64,000 bases of DNA from Acidimicrobiales bacterium (GTDB lineage Bacteria; Actinomycetota; Acidimicrobiia; Acidimicrobiales; Poriferisodalaceae), in the NCBI GenBank assembly GCA_014239555.1, contig JAAZYR010000011.1, positions 1 through 64,000 of the forward strand. The letters are read 5' to 3'. The notes beneath the pieces were generated by a model. That model saw only the letters and a list, made by a program, of their open reading frames with translations. It made no database searches and had not been told where the DNA came from. The stretch's first letter is position 1; every line of letters starts with the position of its first letter. Positions 26,497 to 34,992 of this stretch are shown here, one piece after another. Both the position numbers and the translations under genes were made by a program.

Positions 26497-27170
26497 TGTT
26501 CGTAAAGATCTGTGGCGTCACCACCGAGGAAGACGCTCTTTTGGCAGTCGGAATGGGAGCAGATGCCTTAGGTTTCAACTTCGTGGCTGGTTCCTCACGC
26601 CAAATTCGAACGGCGACGGCCAGAGATATTGTTCGCAGACTCCCTGGCGGAGTGCTCACGGTAGGAGTATTTCGAGACGAACTGAAGGAGAGGGTTGTTG
26701 AAGTTACTCATGAAGCTGGTCTTCAAGCAGCTCAACTTCACGGCCGAGAGTCCAGTAACGACAGCTCTTGGGTGGCACAACGAATTCCCTACCTCATCAA
26801 AGCCTTCACTGCAGGTGACGCTGCTATGGACGGCCTCGACCGTTATTCGGCGAGCGCTGTGTTAGTTGACGCTCCAGAACCTGGTTCAGGCGAAGTTTTC
26901 GATTGGTCCATGCTTGATGGTCGCGAAAGAGGCCGACCACTGATTTTAGCGGGAGGCTTGCATCCTAAAAACGTTGCGCAAGCAGTTCGAATCGTGCGAC
27001 CTTGGGGAGTGGACGTAGCCAGTGGGGTCGAATCCTCTCCTGGTACGAAGGATCCGGTGAAGGTGCGGGAGTTCATTCTCAACGCCCGAGAGGCCGAAGC
27101 GGCGATGGAGCCCACTGGTGAGGAATTTGATCCTGACGCCCCCCGTCCTTACGACTGGCGTGATGAATGA
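26496..27170 (+). CDS. trpF: Phosphoribosylanthranilate isomerase
   Basis: A 224-residue (beta-alpha)8 isomerase. VKICGVTTEEDALLAV holds the catalytic Cys, GFNFVAGSSRQI follows, and Asp is in VLVDAPEPG. Phosphate loops LAGGLHPKNV and DVASGVESSPGTKDP are present. A C-terminal acidic extension of about 20 residues (EEFDPDAPRPYDWRDE) exceeds the usual length. A dedicated trpF means HisA here need not be the dual-function PriA. Confidence 0.93.
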   Translation: MFVKICGVTTEEDALLAVGMGADALGFNFVAGSSRQIRTATARDIVRRLPGGVLTVGVFRDELKERVVEVTHEAGLQAAQLHGRESSNDSSWVAQRIPYLIKAFTAGDAAMDGLDRYSASAVLVDAPEPGSGEVFDWSMLDGRERGRPLILAGGLHPKNVAQAVRIVRPWGVDVASGVESSPGTKDPVKVREFILNAREAEAAMEPTGEEFDPDAPRPYDWRDE

Positions 27171-27191
27171 TGACGTTGGCAGTGGCACCGA

Positions 27192-27197
27192 TAGGTT
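27192..27197 (+). promoter_or_regulatory. -10 element, possible internal leaderless promoter for trpBA
   Basis: TAGGTT, 6 nt before the trpB ATG. It suggests trpB-trpA can be transcribed independently of trpEG-trpF. Confidence 0.45.
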
Positions 27198-27203
27198 GAA
27201 CAC

Positions 27204-28373
27204 ATGGTGATGACCGACCCGACGGACGAAGGACGTTTCGGCGAATTTGGAGGTCGTTTCGTCCCCGAAACGTTAGTGCCTGCTTGCGAAGAGCTAGAGG
27301 AAGCCTTTAGGGATGCTTGGAATGACTCTGCTTTTGTCGAAGAATTCCACCGAATCCTCACTGATTTCGGAGGTCGCCCCTCTGCGCTAACTGAGTGTTA
27401 CCGCCTGTCGGAGCAGTTGGATGTCAGAGTGCTCCTCAAGCGAGAGGATCTGAACCATACGGGGTCCCACAAGATCAACAACGTCATCGGACAAGCTTTG
27501 CTTGCTCGGCGTATGGGCAAGTCTCGTCTCGTAGCAGAAACAGGGGCAGGGCAGCACGGAGTTGCTACGGCTACGGCTGCCGCCTTGCTTGATATGGAAT
27601 GCAAGGTGTACATGGGCGAAGTCGACATAGAACGACAGGAACTCAACGTCTTTCGAATGCAGCTCCTCGGTGCAGAAGTTGAGTCAGTTTCTTCGGGTAG
27701 TAAAACGCTTAAGGATGCCGTCAATGAGGCATTACGAGACTGGGTCGCCACCGTCGAGAACACTCACTACTGCCTTGGGTCAGTGATGGGTCCTCATCCG
27801 TACCCCTGGATGGTGCGCACCTTCCATCACGTGATCGGCGACGAAGCTCGTGAACAATGCCTCACGTTGATGAAACAGTTACCGGACGTGGTTGTTGCGT
27901 GTGTCGGAGGGGGTAGTAACGCAGCCGGCATTTTTTCAGGATTTGCTAATACCGACGTCCGGCTTGTGGGGGTGGAACCCGCAGGCGGTGCGGCTGTCGG
28001 AAGAGGGGTTCCCGGAGTAGTGCACGGGATGCTGTCATACCTCATGCAGGATGAAGTTGGGCAGGTTCAAGAGGCTGAATCCATTTCCGCCGGACTTGAT
28101 TATCCCGGTGTTGGACCAGAGCACGCCTACCTTTCTTCTATCGGTCGCGCTGAATATCCGTCAGTGACTGATAGCGAAGTCGTCAGCGCTTTTCAGCTTC
28201 TCGCCCGCATCGAAGGGATTATCCCAGCACTTGAATCTGCGCATGCCCTTGCCTGGGTAGTTCGCGAAGCAGCTTCGCTTCAAGGACAAACGGTGCTCCT
28301 GAATTTGTCCGGTCGTGGCGATAAAGACGTCGATCAGATGATGAGTATTTTGGGACCGGGTAACAAACAGTGA
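27204..28373 (+). CDS. trpB: Tryptophan synthase beta chain
   Basis: A 389-residue PLP enzyme that condenses indole with serine. The PLP lysine is in [18 protein letters not shown], the catalytic Glu lies in [15 protein letters not shown], and the phosphate loop is [10 protein letters not shown]. It is the TrpB1 type, starting [15 protein letters not shown]. It overlaps trpA by 4 bases (GTGA), matching the alpha2beta2 complex of the products. Confidence 0.96.
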   Translation: MVMTDPTDEGRFGEFGGRFVPETLVPACEELEEAFRDAWNDSAFVEEFHRILTDFGGRPSALTECYRLSEQLDVRVLLKREDLNHTGSHKINNVIGQALLARRMGKSRLVAETGAGQHGVATATAAALLDMECKVYMGEVDIERQELNVFRMQLLGAEVESVSSGSKTLKDAVNEALRDWVATVENTHYCLGSVMGPHPYPWMVRTFHHVIGDEAREQCLTLMKQLPDVVVACVGGGSNAAGIFSGFANTDVRLVGVEPAGGAAVGRGVPGVVHGMLSYLMQDEVGQVQEAESISAGLDYPGVGPEHAYLSSIGRAEYPSVTDSEVVSAFQLLARIEGIIPALESAHALAWVVREAASLQGQTVLLNLSGRGDKDVDQMMSILGPGNKQ

Positions 28374-29161
28374 GCTCAGACTCGAAAATCGGGCGAATGG
28401 AACGATTTCTGCGCGATCGAAGGGACAGCGAATCAAAGCTGTTAGTCGCCTACATCACCGGCGGGTACGAAGGATGGGAAGTCGCGGTAGAAACAGCGGC
28501 AGCTGCCGGAGCTGACGCAATCGAAATTGGAATACCATTTTCTGACCCTGTGATGGACGGGCCCGTAATTCAAAAGGCGAGCCAGATTGCGTTGGACGCA
28601 GGGGCTTCACCAGCTTCAGTATTAGCGGCAGTGCCGAATCTGGACACTGGGGTACCGCATGCTGTGATGACCTATTACAACTTGGCGCATCATGCAGGTC
28701 ACGAAAGGTTCGCTGCGATGTTGGCGAATTCGGGTATTGATGCAGCAATTCTGCCTGACTTGCCTCTCATAGAATCGGCTCCCTGGAGGGAAGCCGCGAC
28801 AGCGGCGGGTATCGAGGCCATCATGCTGGCCGCACCCACCACGCCCGAAGATCGACTCGCCGAATTGTGTGAAGCTTCCAGAGGGTTTGTTTATGCAGTG
28901 GGGTTACTTGGTGTCACTGGTGAACGAGCGAATCTGGCGGCGACCGCAACCGAGATTGCGAGACGATGCAAACAAGTGACCGATAAGCCGGTTCTAACAG
29001 GGGTTGGCATTGGTTCACCTGAGCAAGCAGTAGAGGCTTGTTCCGTTGCCGACGGAGTGATCATCGGATCCGCCGTTGTGCGGCGGTTATTAGATGGGGA
29101 GGGAGCGGAAGGAGTTGGAGAACTTATCGCTTCTTATCGCAACGCTCTAGACGCAGGCTGA
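28370..29161 (+). CDS. trpA: Tryptophan synthase alpha chain
   Basis: A 263-residue TIM barrel that cleaves indole-glycerol phosphate to indole. Catalytic Glu and Asp lie in [27 protein letters not shown] and [10 protein letters not shown] form the phosphate site, and GVIIGSAVV is the last strand. The start is GTG 28370 within the trpB stop. trpD is not in the window. Confidence 0.95.
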   Translation: MSSDSKIGRMERFLRDRRDSESKLLVAYITGGYEGWEVAVETAAAAGADAIEIGIPFSDPVMDGPVIQKASQIALDAGASPASVLAAVPNLDTGVPHAVMTYYNLAHHAGHERFAAMLANSGIDAAILPDLPLIESAPWREAATAAGIEAIMLAAPTTPEDRLAELCEASRGFVYAVGLLGVTGERANLAATATEIARRCKQVTDKPVLTGVGIGSPEQAVEACSVADGVIIGSAVVRRLLDGEGAEGVGELIASYRNALDAG

Positions 29162-29173
29162 AATCGATTATCA

Positions 29174-29536
29174 ATGGAAAACGTGCTCGTCGACGAACAC
29201 TGCGAGCTCTGCGAAGCCGCGAGATTTACTCATTGGTACTACGAAGACGAAGTTTGTTGGGTTGCCGACTGTGAGGCCTGTTCGACGCCCATGGTTGTGT
29301 GGAGATCTCACGGAACTGCACCTAAAAGTGACGAGGTGGAGTGGATGCTTGCTCGTCTTGCAGATGCCGGGATATATCGATTCGGACACGACGTCGGATC
29401 CATAGACCGAGTTATGCGCCAGGTACCTGATCATTTTCATGCGCACTTTCGAGACCCTAAATGGCTTTCCCGTCGTTGGGTAGAAGCGCCCAGCAAATAC
29501 TCCGGTGTCGGCGGGGAACGGCAGTTACTGGCGTGA
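29174..29536 (+). CDS. Cysteine-rich small protein, function unknown
   Basis: A 120-residue soluble protein with Cys10-x2-Cys13 and Cys33-x2-Cys36 plus Cys28, an arrangement suggesting a zinc or redox site. A His/Phe-rich segment (PDHFHAHFRDPKW) lies near the C-terminus and many Trp residues are scattered. I do not recognise the family. It follows trpA by 12 bases. Its stop overlaps by 4 bases (GTGA) the start of the cytochrome c gene, which couples it translationally to a haem protein. Confidence 0.65.
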   Translation: MENVLVDEHCELCEAARFTHWYYEDEVCWVADCEACSTPMVVWRSHGTAPKSDEVEWMLARLADAGIYRFGHDVGSIDRVMRQVPDHFHAHFRDPKWLSRRWVEAPSKYSGVGGERQLLA

Positions 29537-29899
29537 ACCACCGGGTACCGCAACTGTTGTTAACGGCTCTCATCGCTTTCGGGTTCTGTGTCGGGTGTGG
29601 AGACGGAACGGATTGGTCAGCGAAAGGCCCAACTGAAGAAGAATATTCTGCAGCAATTCGAACTCGGCGCAATCGTTTACCGAGATGCTTGCGCAACGTG
29701 CCATGGAGTGGATGGTTCAGGCGCCTTTGGCCCCAACCTTTTGGGAAAAGGTCATAAATTCTCTTACGACGCGCAGCGCCAGATCATCGAACGAGGGAGA
29801 CGTTCAATGCCTGGATTCGGAGCGAGCCTGAGCGAAGAAGAAATTCAGGCACTTCTTGCACACGTGCGGGTGGGCTTTTTCGAAGATACCGCTGGTTAA
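29533..29899 (+). pseudogene. c-type cytochrome with N-terminal signal, apparent +1 frameshift
   Basis: Two overlapping frames together make one sensible protein. From GTG 29533 one frame encodes a signal sequence (VPQLLLTALIAFGFCVGCGDG, listed here in part; lipobox-like VGC) and a linker TDWSAKGPTEEEYSAAI. The next frame, open from 29588, encodes ELGAIVYRDACATCHG with the CxxCH haem site, then GPNLLGKG and the Met ligand in RRSMPGFG, ending at 29899. The two are joined only by skipping one base, somewhere about 29620-29665. The total length is 367 nt, one more than a multiple of three. Sequencing error, a true lesion or programmed shifting cannot be separated here. Confidence 0.65.
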
Positions 29900-29937
29900 T
29901 TTTTCTTTGGATGGCCAGGTCGTAAGCATCGGATCGC

Positions 29938-29943
29938 TATGTT
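29938..29943 (+). promoter_or_regulatory. -10 element, leaderless promoter of peroxiredoxin gene
   Basis: TATGTT, 6 nt before the ATG at 29950. Confidence 0.5.
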
Positions 29944-29949
29944 GGCCGA

Positions 29950-30411
29950 ATGCTGAAACCCGGGGATCGCGCACCAGCTTTTACGCTTTTGGATCAGTCC
30001 CAAACAAAATGGCGTCTGACAGACCAACGCCATCAACGAATTGCACTTTTCTTTTATCCAAAGGCAAACACCGGCGGATGCACTGAGCAGGCATGCGGGT
30101 TGCGTGATATAGCGCCGCAACTTGATGACGTCCAAGTTGTGGGAATCAGCCCAGATAGCCCCAAAGCACAAGCTAATTGGGACGAAAAACACCACTTGGG
30201 CTTCCCGCTCTTATCTGATCCCGATCATAAAATCGCAACGAAATATAGAGCTTGGGGTTCAAAAAAACTTTACGGTCGTGAGTATGAAGGGATATTCCGT
30301 TCACTTTTCCTTATTTCGGCTTCGGGCCGTATCGAAAATGTTTGGATGAAAATTTCCCCAAAGGAAACCCCGCACCGGCTATTGATGGCGCTGAAGGAGA
30401 GCAATGAGTGA
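29950..30411 (+). CDS. bcp: Peroxiredoxin of the BCP/PrxQ type
   Basis: A 153-residue thioredoxin-fold peroxidase that reduces H2O2 and organic peroxides. It has LKPGDRAPAFTLLDQ, then the peroxidatic motif PKANTGGCTEQACGLRD (PxxxTxxC) with a resolving Cys five residues on. A Gly replaces the more usual Pro in TPGCT; the essential Thr and Cys are kept. GFPLLSDPDHKIA and the late Arg in GIFRSLFLI are also typical. It overlaps the following FabZ-like gene by 8 bases. Confidence 0.9.
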   Translation: MLKPGDRAPAFTLLDQSQTKWRLTDQRHQRIALFFYPKANTGGCTEQACGLRDIAPQLDDVQVVGISPDSPKAQANWDEKHHLGFPLLSDPDHKIATKYRAWGSKKLYGREYEGIFRSLFLISASGRIENVWMKISPKETPHRLLMALKESNE

Positions 30412-30841
30412 ATATCCCAAACCTGCGGACCTTTTGGCGCACCGACCTCCATTCCTTTTTTGCGATGAAATAACAGAGTTGAAGCCCGGCGTTTCATGTA
30501 CCGCGATATGGCGCTTAACAGGCGAGGAAGCCTTTTTCGCCGGCCATTTTCCGAGTAGACCTACCCTGCCTGGAGTGTTGATAGTTGAGGCCTTAGCTCA
30601 GACTGCTGGGCTAGCAGCACTTAGTGACGACGACTTTCAAGGTAGATTGCCACTTTTTGGGGGTATCGACAAGGCGCGTTTTCGGCGCCAAGTCATTCCA
30701 GGCGACATCCTTACTTTGGAGGCGAGTTTAGGGCGAATGTCCAAAATGGCCGGCAAAGCAACGGGATTAGCATCTGTGGACGGTGAAATCGCCTGCCAGG
30801 TCGAAATGATGTTTGTGATCGCCGACGCGGCCGACCTTTAG
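30404..30841 (+). CDS. fabZ: FabZ-like 3-hydroxyacyl-ACP dehydratase
   Basis: A 145-residue hot-dog protein. It has LLAHRPPFLFCDEI, then the active-site helix GHFPSRPTLPGVLIVEALAQTAG with catalytic His and Glu. It would dehydrate 3-hydroxyacyl-ACP in fatty-acid elongation. It lies apart from the fabDHG-acpP-fabF cluster 1 kb away on the other strand, and supplies the dehydratase step missing from that cluster. Confidence 0.87.
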   Translation: MSEYPKPADLLAHRPPFLFCDEITELKPGVSCTAIWRLTGEEAFFAGHFPSRPTLPGVLIVEALAQTAGLAALSDDDFQGRLPLFGGIDKARFRRQVIPGDILTLEASLGRMSKMAGKATGLASVDGEIACQVEMMFVIADAADL

Positions 30842-30859
30842 GACGCTAGATGTCGCGAC

Positions 30860-31558
30860 GTGAGTAACCGCCTGAGACTGTTTTGGGCTGGCGATCATCG
30901 ACGAGACGGGCTTCTGCTCGGAGCAGCGGTCGGGATTTTCGGAATAACGTTTGGGGTCCTCGCATCGGCTTCGGGCCTTTCTGCTTTCAAGGCCACGGCG
31001 ATGTCACTGCTTGTGTTCACCGGGGCATCCCAATTCGCCGCAGTCGGAACCGTCAGCGCGGGCGGCGAACCACTGTCTGCTTTAGGAACAGCGTTGTTAC
31101 TGGCTGCTCGCAATGGTGTGTACTCCCTTTCGATTGCCGAAATACTTCCAACGAACCGATTGAAACGCTTGATAGCTGCACAACTCGTTATTGACGAGAC
31201 GGCAGCTATGAGCGAGGCCCAGCCTGTGCCGGAGGTGTCACAGGAAGCTTTCTGGGTAACTGGACTTTCTGTTTATATTTTTTGGAACGCCGGAACTCTG
31301 GTTGGGGTAATGGCAGGTCAAGTCGTAGGTGATCCTCTTTCTTGGGGGTTAGACGCAGCATTCCCGGCGGGATTTCTGGCTCTTTTGTTGCCTCACCTGT
31401 CGGATCGAAAGAAGAGACTCGCTGCTCTGCTGGGCGCTGCAATCGCTGTAATTAGTATCCCGATTTTGCCTCAAGGACTTCCGGTGCTCGCGGCGGCGTT
31501 TGGTGCTGCTATAGCCGCTGCTGTCGGGAGCAAAAAAAGAAGGAAACACCACAAATGA
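30860..31558 (+). CDS. azlC: AzlC-family branched-chain amino acid exporter, large subunit
   Basis: A 232-residue membrane protein. The family opening GITFGVLASASGLSAFKATAMSLLVFTGASQFA is visible in part as FTGASQFA, followed by LLAARNGVYSLSIAEILP and the DETAAMS block. It forms a two-component exporter with AzlD. The start is GTG 30860, and the 3' end overlaps azlD by 4 bases. Confidence 0.88.
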   Translation: MSNRLRLFWAGDHRRDGLLLGAAVGIFGITFGVLASASGLSAFKATAMSLLVFTGASQFAAVGTVSAGGEPLSALGTALLLAARNGVYSLSIAEILPTNRLKRLIAAQLVIDETAAMSEAQPVPEVSQEAFWVTGLSVYIFWNAGTLVGVMAGQVVGDPLSWGLDAAFPAGFLALLLPHLSDRKKRLAALLGAAIAVISIPILPQGLPVLAAAFGAAIAAAVGSKKRRKHHK

Positions 31559-31854
31559 GCTGGGTCATGATTCTCAGCCTCGCCGGCGGTTGCTACTTCT
31601 TCAAACTCGCCGGTCTTGTAGTTGCCGGAAAAGCGCGCCCCAGTCCGCTTCTAGATCGAGTGCTTAGCGGTCTCACACCAGCAGTATTGGCAGGCCTTAT
31701 CGTGGTGCAAACTTTTGATGGGGGAGGGACACTCGACGTTGGGGCTGGCGCGGTCGGTCTCCTCATTGGAGGTGTGGCAGCGCGACGCGGAGCCCCATTT
31801 GTGGTGGTCCTAGTCCTAGCGGCAGGGGTAACGGCGGTGCTTCGGCTGCTATGA
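31555..31854 (+). CDS. azlD: AzlD-family branched-chain amino acid transport protein, small subunit
   Basis: A 99-residue protein with three to four hydrophobic segments (MILSLAGGCYFFKLAGLVV, LAGLIVVQTF, PFVVVLVLAAGVTAVL). Small size and coupling to azlC (ATGA overlap) identify it as the AzlD partner. Confidence 0.85.
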   Translation: MSWVMILSLAGGCYFFKLAGLVVAGKARPSPLLDRVLSGLTPAVLAGLIVVQTFDGGGTLDVGAGAVGLLIGGVAARRGAPFVVVLVLAAGVTAVLRLL

Positions 31855-31865
31855 AAGAAGTGGCT

Positions 31866-33047
31866 TTATGCGGTAACCGGAGCCAGGATCAGACAGCCGT
31901 TGTGTCCTCCAAATCCGAAGGAATTGGACATGGAAGGGCCTGGTGCCCAATCTTGGGGAGAACCTGTCACCAGATTGATGTTGGGTATTTCGGGATCAGA
32001 GTTAGTGAACCCTGCGGTGGGAGGAATCTGGCGACGTTGAAATGAGATAAGAACAGAAGTTGCTTCTATCGCGCCTGCAGCGCCCAACGCGTGGCCAGTA
32101 ACTCCCTTAGTTGAGGTGACTGGGGGGCCGTGCTCTCCGAATACCTTTGACAGCGCTTGGGCCTCAGCAGCGTCGTTCAGAGGGGTTGACGTTCCGTGAG
32201 CGTTTACGTAACAGATCTCGTTGCTGGTGAGTCCGGCATCTTCGATCGCCAACTGCATACAGCGTGCCGCTCCGTGGCCACCTGGCGACGGAGCCGTGAT
32301 GTGGTGAGCGTCGGCATTAGATCCCGAGCCAAGAATTTCTCCATAGATCCGGGCGCCTCTCGCTTTAGCAGATCCCATTTCTTCCAGAATGAGGGTCGCT
32401 GACCCCTCTGTCATCATGAAACCGTCGCGATCGCGGTCGAACGGCATGGATTTACCCGAAGATGACAACGCAGTCATGTTCTGAAAGCCCGCCATTCCCA
32501 CGGGCGACATTACGGATTCAGCTCCACCGGACACAATCACATCGGCGTAGCCCATTTGGATGAGACGGGTGGCATACCCCAAGGCGTGGGTGCTTGCAGC
32601 GCATGCTGTGGTGATGGTCTCATTGGGACCTTCGAAGCCGAAGAGCATAGAAATCGCTGCCCCTGGCGCATTGGGCATAATCATGGGGACCATGAAGGGA
32701 GAAACGCGACGAGCGCCTTTGCGGTCATGAACTAGTACCTGTTCCTCGAAGGTTTGCAGTCCCCCCACTCCTGTCGCATAGATCACGCCGCAACGGGCCG
32801 GATCGGTGTCGAGTTCGCCGGCATCCTCGATGGCCATAATTGCGGTTGCGGTTGCCATTTGCTGGGATCGGTCGGCTCGCCGCGCTTCTTTAGGGTTGTC
32901 GTAATATTCAAGAGGGTCAAAGTCGTGGACGCGGCGTTCCCCTTCGGGGGCAGCTGAGTTCAATCCCTCCCAGAAGGTTTCTAGCCCTGTCCCAGCGCAG
33001 GAAACAACCCCAAGGCCGACGATTGCGACCCTGCGCTTTTCGCTCAC
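31866..33047 (-). CDS. fabF: Beta-ketoacyl-ACP synthase II
   Basis: A 393-residue condensing enzyme with a Cys-His-His triad: nucleophile Cys in [12 protein letters not shown], His in [16 protein letters not shown] and His in [11 protein letters not shown]. It elongates acyl-ACP with malonyl-ACP. It is slightly shorter than the typical 410 residues but complete at both ends. The start overlaps the acpP stop by 4 bases. Confidence 0.95.
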   Translation of the reverse strand: MSEKRRVAIVGLGVVSCAGTGLETFWEGLNSAAPEGERRVHDFDPLEYYDNPKEARRADRSQQMATATAIMAIEDAGELDTDPARCGVIYATGVGGLQTFEEQVLVHDRKGARRVSPFMVPMIMPNAPGAAISMLFGFEGPNETITTACAASTHALGYATRLIQMGYADVIVSGGAESVMSPVGMAGFQNMTALSSSGKSMPFDRDRDGFMMTEGSATLILEEMGSAKARGARIYGEILGSGSNADAHHITAPSPGGHGAARCMQLAIEDAGLTSNEICYVNAHGTSTPLNDAAEAQALSKVFGEHGPPVTSTKGVTGHALGAAGAIEATSVLISFQRRQIPPTAGFTNSDPEIPNINLVTGSPQDWAPGPSMSNSFGFGGHNGCLILAPVTA

Positions 33048-33277
33048 AGCTTGGACTCAACCAATGCCAATGCGTCGCCGACTGTGGCCACGTCAGAGAG
33101 TTCTTCTTCCTCGACGCTTATATCGAATTCTTCTTCAAGAGCCATCACTAGTTCAACTAGGTCGAGGCTGTCTGCATCAAGGTCGTCTGCAAAGTTCGCC
33201 TCTGGAGTAACAGCGGACACGTCCACTGCCAAGACCTCCACGGCGCAGTTCTTGAATCGCTCGAAGTTGTCGCTCAT
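33044..33277 (-). CDS. acpP: Acyl carrier protein
   Basis: A 77-residue acidic four-helix protein. The phosphopantetheine attachment Ser37 lies in [21 protein letters not shown]. Its acidity and size are those of AcpP. The ATG at 33275-33277 is preceded on the minus strand by AAGGAATACCTGA, which contains a spaced SD. It sits between fabG and fabF, the usual order. Confidence 0.95.
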   Translation of the reverse strand: MSDNFERFKNCAVEVLAVDVSAVTPEANFADDLDADSLDLVELVMALEEEFDISVEEEELSDVATVGDALALVESKL

Positions 33278-33326
33278 TCAGGTATTCCTTGTGTCATGGG
33301 ACTGAGGAAAGTGTAGAGGCTCAAGG

Positions 33327-34040
33327 TCAATGACCCATGCCTAGCCCGCCATCTACTGGAATCACGGCGCCTGTGATGTACGCGGCTGATTCTGAGGCGA
33401 GAAATTTTATGGCTTCAGCAATTTCGTGGGGTTGTGCAACTCGACCTAGAGGCACTTGGCTGGTAATTGTTGTTCGTTGTTCTTCGGTCAGAGAGGCCAG
33501 CATCTCCGTCGCCACGGGACCAGGGGCTACAACATTGGCGGTGATGTTTCTCGACCCAAGTTCGCGGGCCATTGAACGAGCCATGCCAATTAGGCCAGCC
33601 TTACTTGCCGCGTAATTGACCTGACCAGCGGAGCCTAGAAGACCGACCACTGATGAGATAAAGATGAGTCGACCCCAACGGGCCCTCAACATTGGGCGCG
33701 CCGCTCTGCGGGCGACGCGATAAGCGCCGTTTAAGTTGGTGTCGACGACTTCGGTGAAATCGTCATCTGACATTCTGAGTAGTAGTTGGTCGCGAGTAAT
33801 CCCGGCATTCGCAACTAATACTTGGACTGCGCCAAGCTCTGCCTCGATGGCCGCGAATGCGACGTCAACTGCGTCACTATCGGTTTGATCGCAGGCCACA
33901 GAGAAGATGCGGTCGTCTGTGACGTCAGGGTCCCGAGAAGTTACAGCGACGCGATGACCAGCGTCGGCGAACAGCTTCGCAGATGCCAGGCCAATACCTC
34001 GATTGCCACCTGTCACTAAGACCGTTAGCGCTTCTTTCAT
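33327..34040 (-). CDS. fabG: 3-oxoacyl-ACP reductase
   Basis: A 237-residue SDR. It has VLVTGGNRGIGLASA at the N-terminus, NAGITRDQLLLRMSDDDF (the FabG hallmark), catalytic Ser in FISSVVGL, YAASKAGL, and the C-terminal ITGAVIPVDGGLGMGH. The open frame extends upstream to 34139 inside fabH. I chose ATG 34038-34040 because it overlaps the fabH stop by the 4-base ATGA rule of this operon and gives the conserved N-terminus. Confidence 0.94.
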   Translation of the reverse strand: MKEALTVLVTGGNRGIGLASAKLFADAGHRVAVTSRDPDVTDDRIFSVACDQTDSDAVDVAFAAIEAELGAVQVLVANAGITRDQLLLRMSDDDFTEVVDTNLNGAYRVARRAARPMLRARWGRLIFISSVVGLLGSAGQVNYAASKAGLIGMARSMARELGSRNITANVVAPGPVATEMLASLTEEQRTTITSQVPLGRVAQPHEIAEAIKFLASESAAYITGAVIPVDGGLGMGH

Positions 34041-34981
34041 TTGCCATCCCACGTGAGTACCGCCGCCGCAGATGTCATTCCAGCGCCGAAACCGACGAGA
34101 AGGAGGCGATCTCCTTTTTTTACTCGCCCCTCGCCCCATGCGTCCTCAAGGGCGAGAGGGACTGAAGCAGAGGATGTGTTTCCGGTTCGATGGATAACCA
34201 TCGAAGTCTTTTCGTAAGGAATGCCAAGCCGCTTGCAAGACGCTTCGACAATTCGAACGTTGGCCTGATGGGGGATAACTAAGTCAATGTCTGATGCGGA
34301 CATGTCAGCCATTTCGAGTGACTGGCGAGCAGCGTGTTCCATAGCAAGGACAGCGTTTTTAAAGATTGCTTGACCTGACATTTCAATCTTTGCGTCGAAG
34401 TCACAATAAAGAGCGTTTTCGAGTGCGCCGTTGCTGTCAACATGCCACCCGTTTAGGTCACCGGGGCCGTCAGTTCTTTCGATCACGGCAGCACCGGCTC
34501 CGTCGGCGAAGAGAATGCAAGTCCCTCGGTCAGTCCAATCGGTCATCCGCGAGAGAGTTTCAGCGCCGATTACCAGTATGCGATGATGGCCCAGGTTGAT
34601 GAATCCGTGAGCCGCGATAAGCCCGTAAACAAAGCCTGAGCAGGCTGCATTGAGGTCCATGGCTCCGCACCTCAGACCAAGTAGTTCTTGAACTGTGGAC
34701 GCTGTCGCCGGTACGCGCCGGTCGGGGCTAGTGGTCGCGAGGATCAGCAAGTCAATTGTGGCTGGGTCAATGCCGGAACGTTCGATAGCGATCCGTCCGG
34801 CTTCAGCGGCGAGTCCAGCAGTGGTGCCGCCGATTCGACGCTCATGAATTCCCGTACGTTCAAGGATCCATTCGTGGGTGGTGTCGACCATTTCCGCGAG
34901 GTCATGGTTCGTTAAAACTTTATCGGGGAGGGCTGTCCCTAAAGCCATCATTCGTGCGTTGGATACAGAGTGTGAAGTCAT
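34037..34981 (-). CDS. fabH: Beta-ketoacyl-ACP synthase III
   Basis: A 314-residue initiating condensing enzyme that joins acetyl-CoA or branched acyl-CoA to malonyl-ACP. It has the triad Cys in DLNAACSGFVYGL, His in LVIPHQANVRI and Asn in HRTGNTSSASVP. The frame opens at 35011, overlapping fabD. ATG 34979-34981 is preferred because GAGCGAGAGAAC lies just upstream as SD and it leaves an 11-base gap after fabD. Confidence 0.94.
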   Translation of the reverse strand: MTSHSVSNARMMALGTALPDKVLTNHDLAEMVDTTHEWILERTGIHERRIGGTTAGLAAEAGRIAIERSGIDPATIDLLILATTSPDRRVPATASTVQELLGLRCGAMDLNAACSGFVYGLIAAHGFINLGHHRILVIGAETLSRMTDWTDRGTCILFADGAGAAVIERTDGPGDLNGWHVDSNGALENALYCDFDAKIEMSGQAIFKNAVLAMEHAARQSLEMADMSASDIDLVIPHQANVRIVEASCKRLGIPYEKTSMVIHRTGNTSSASVPLALEDAWGEGRVKKGDRLLLVGFGAGMTSAAAVLTWDGK

Positions 34982-34992
34982 GTTCTCTCGCT

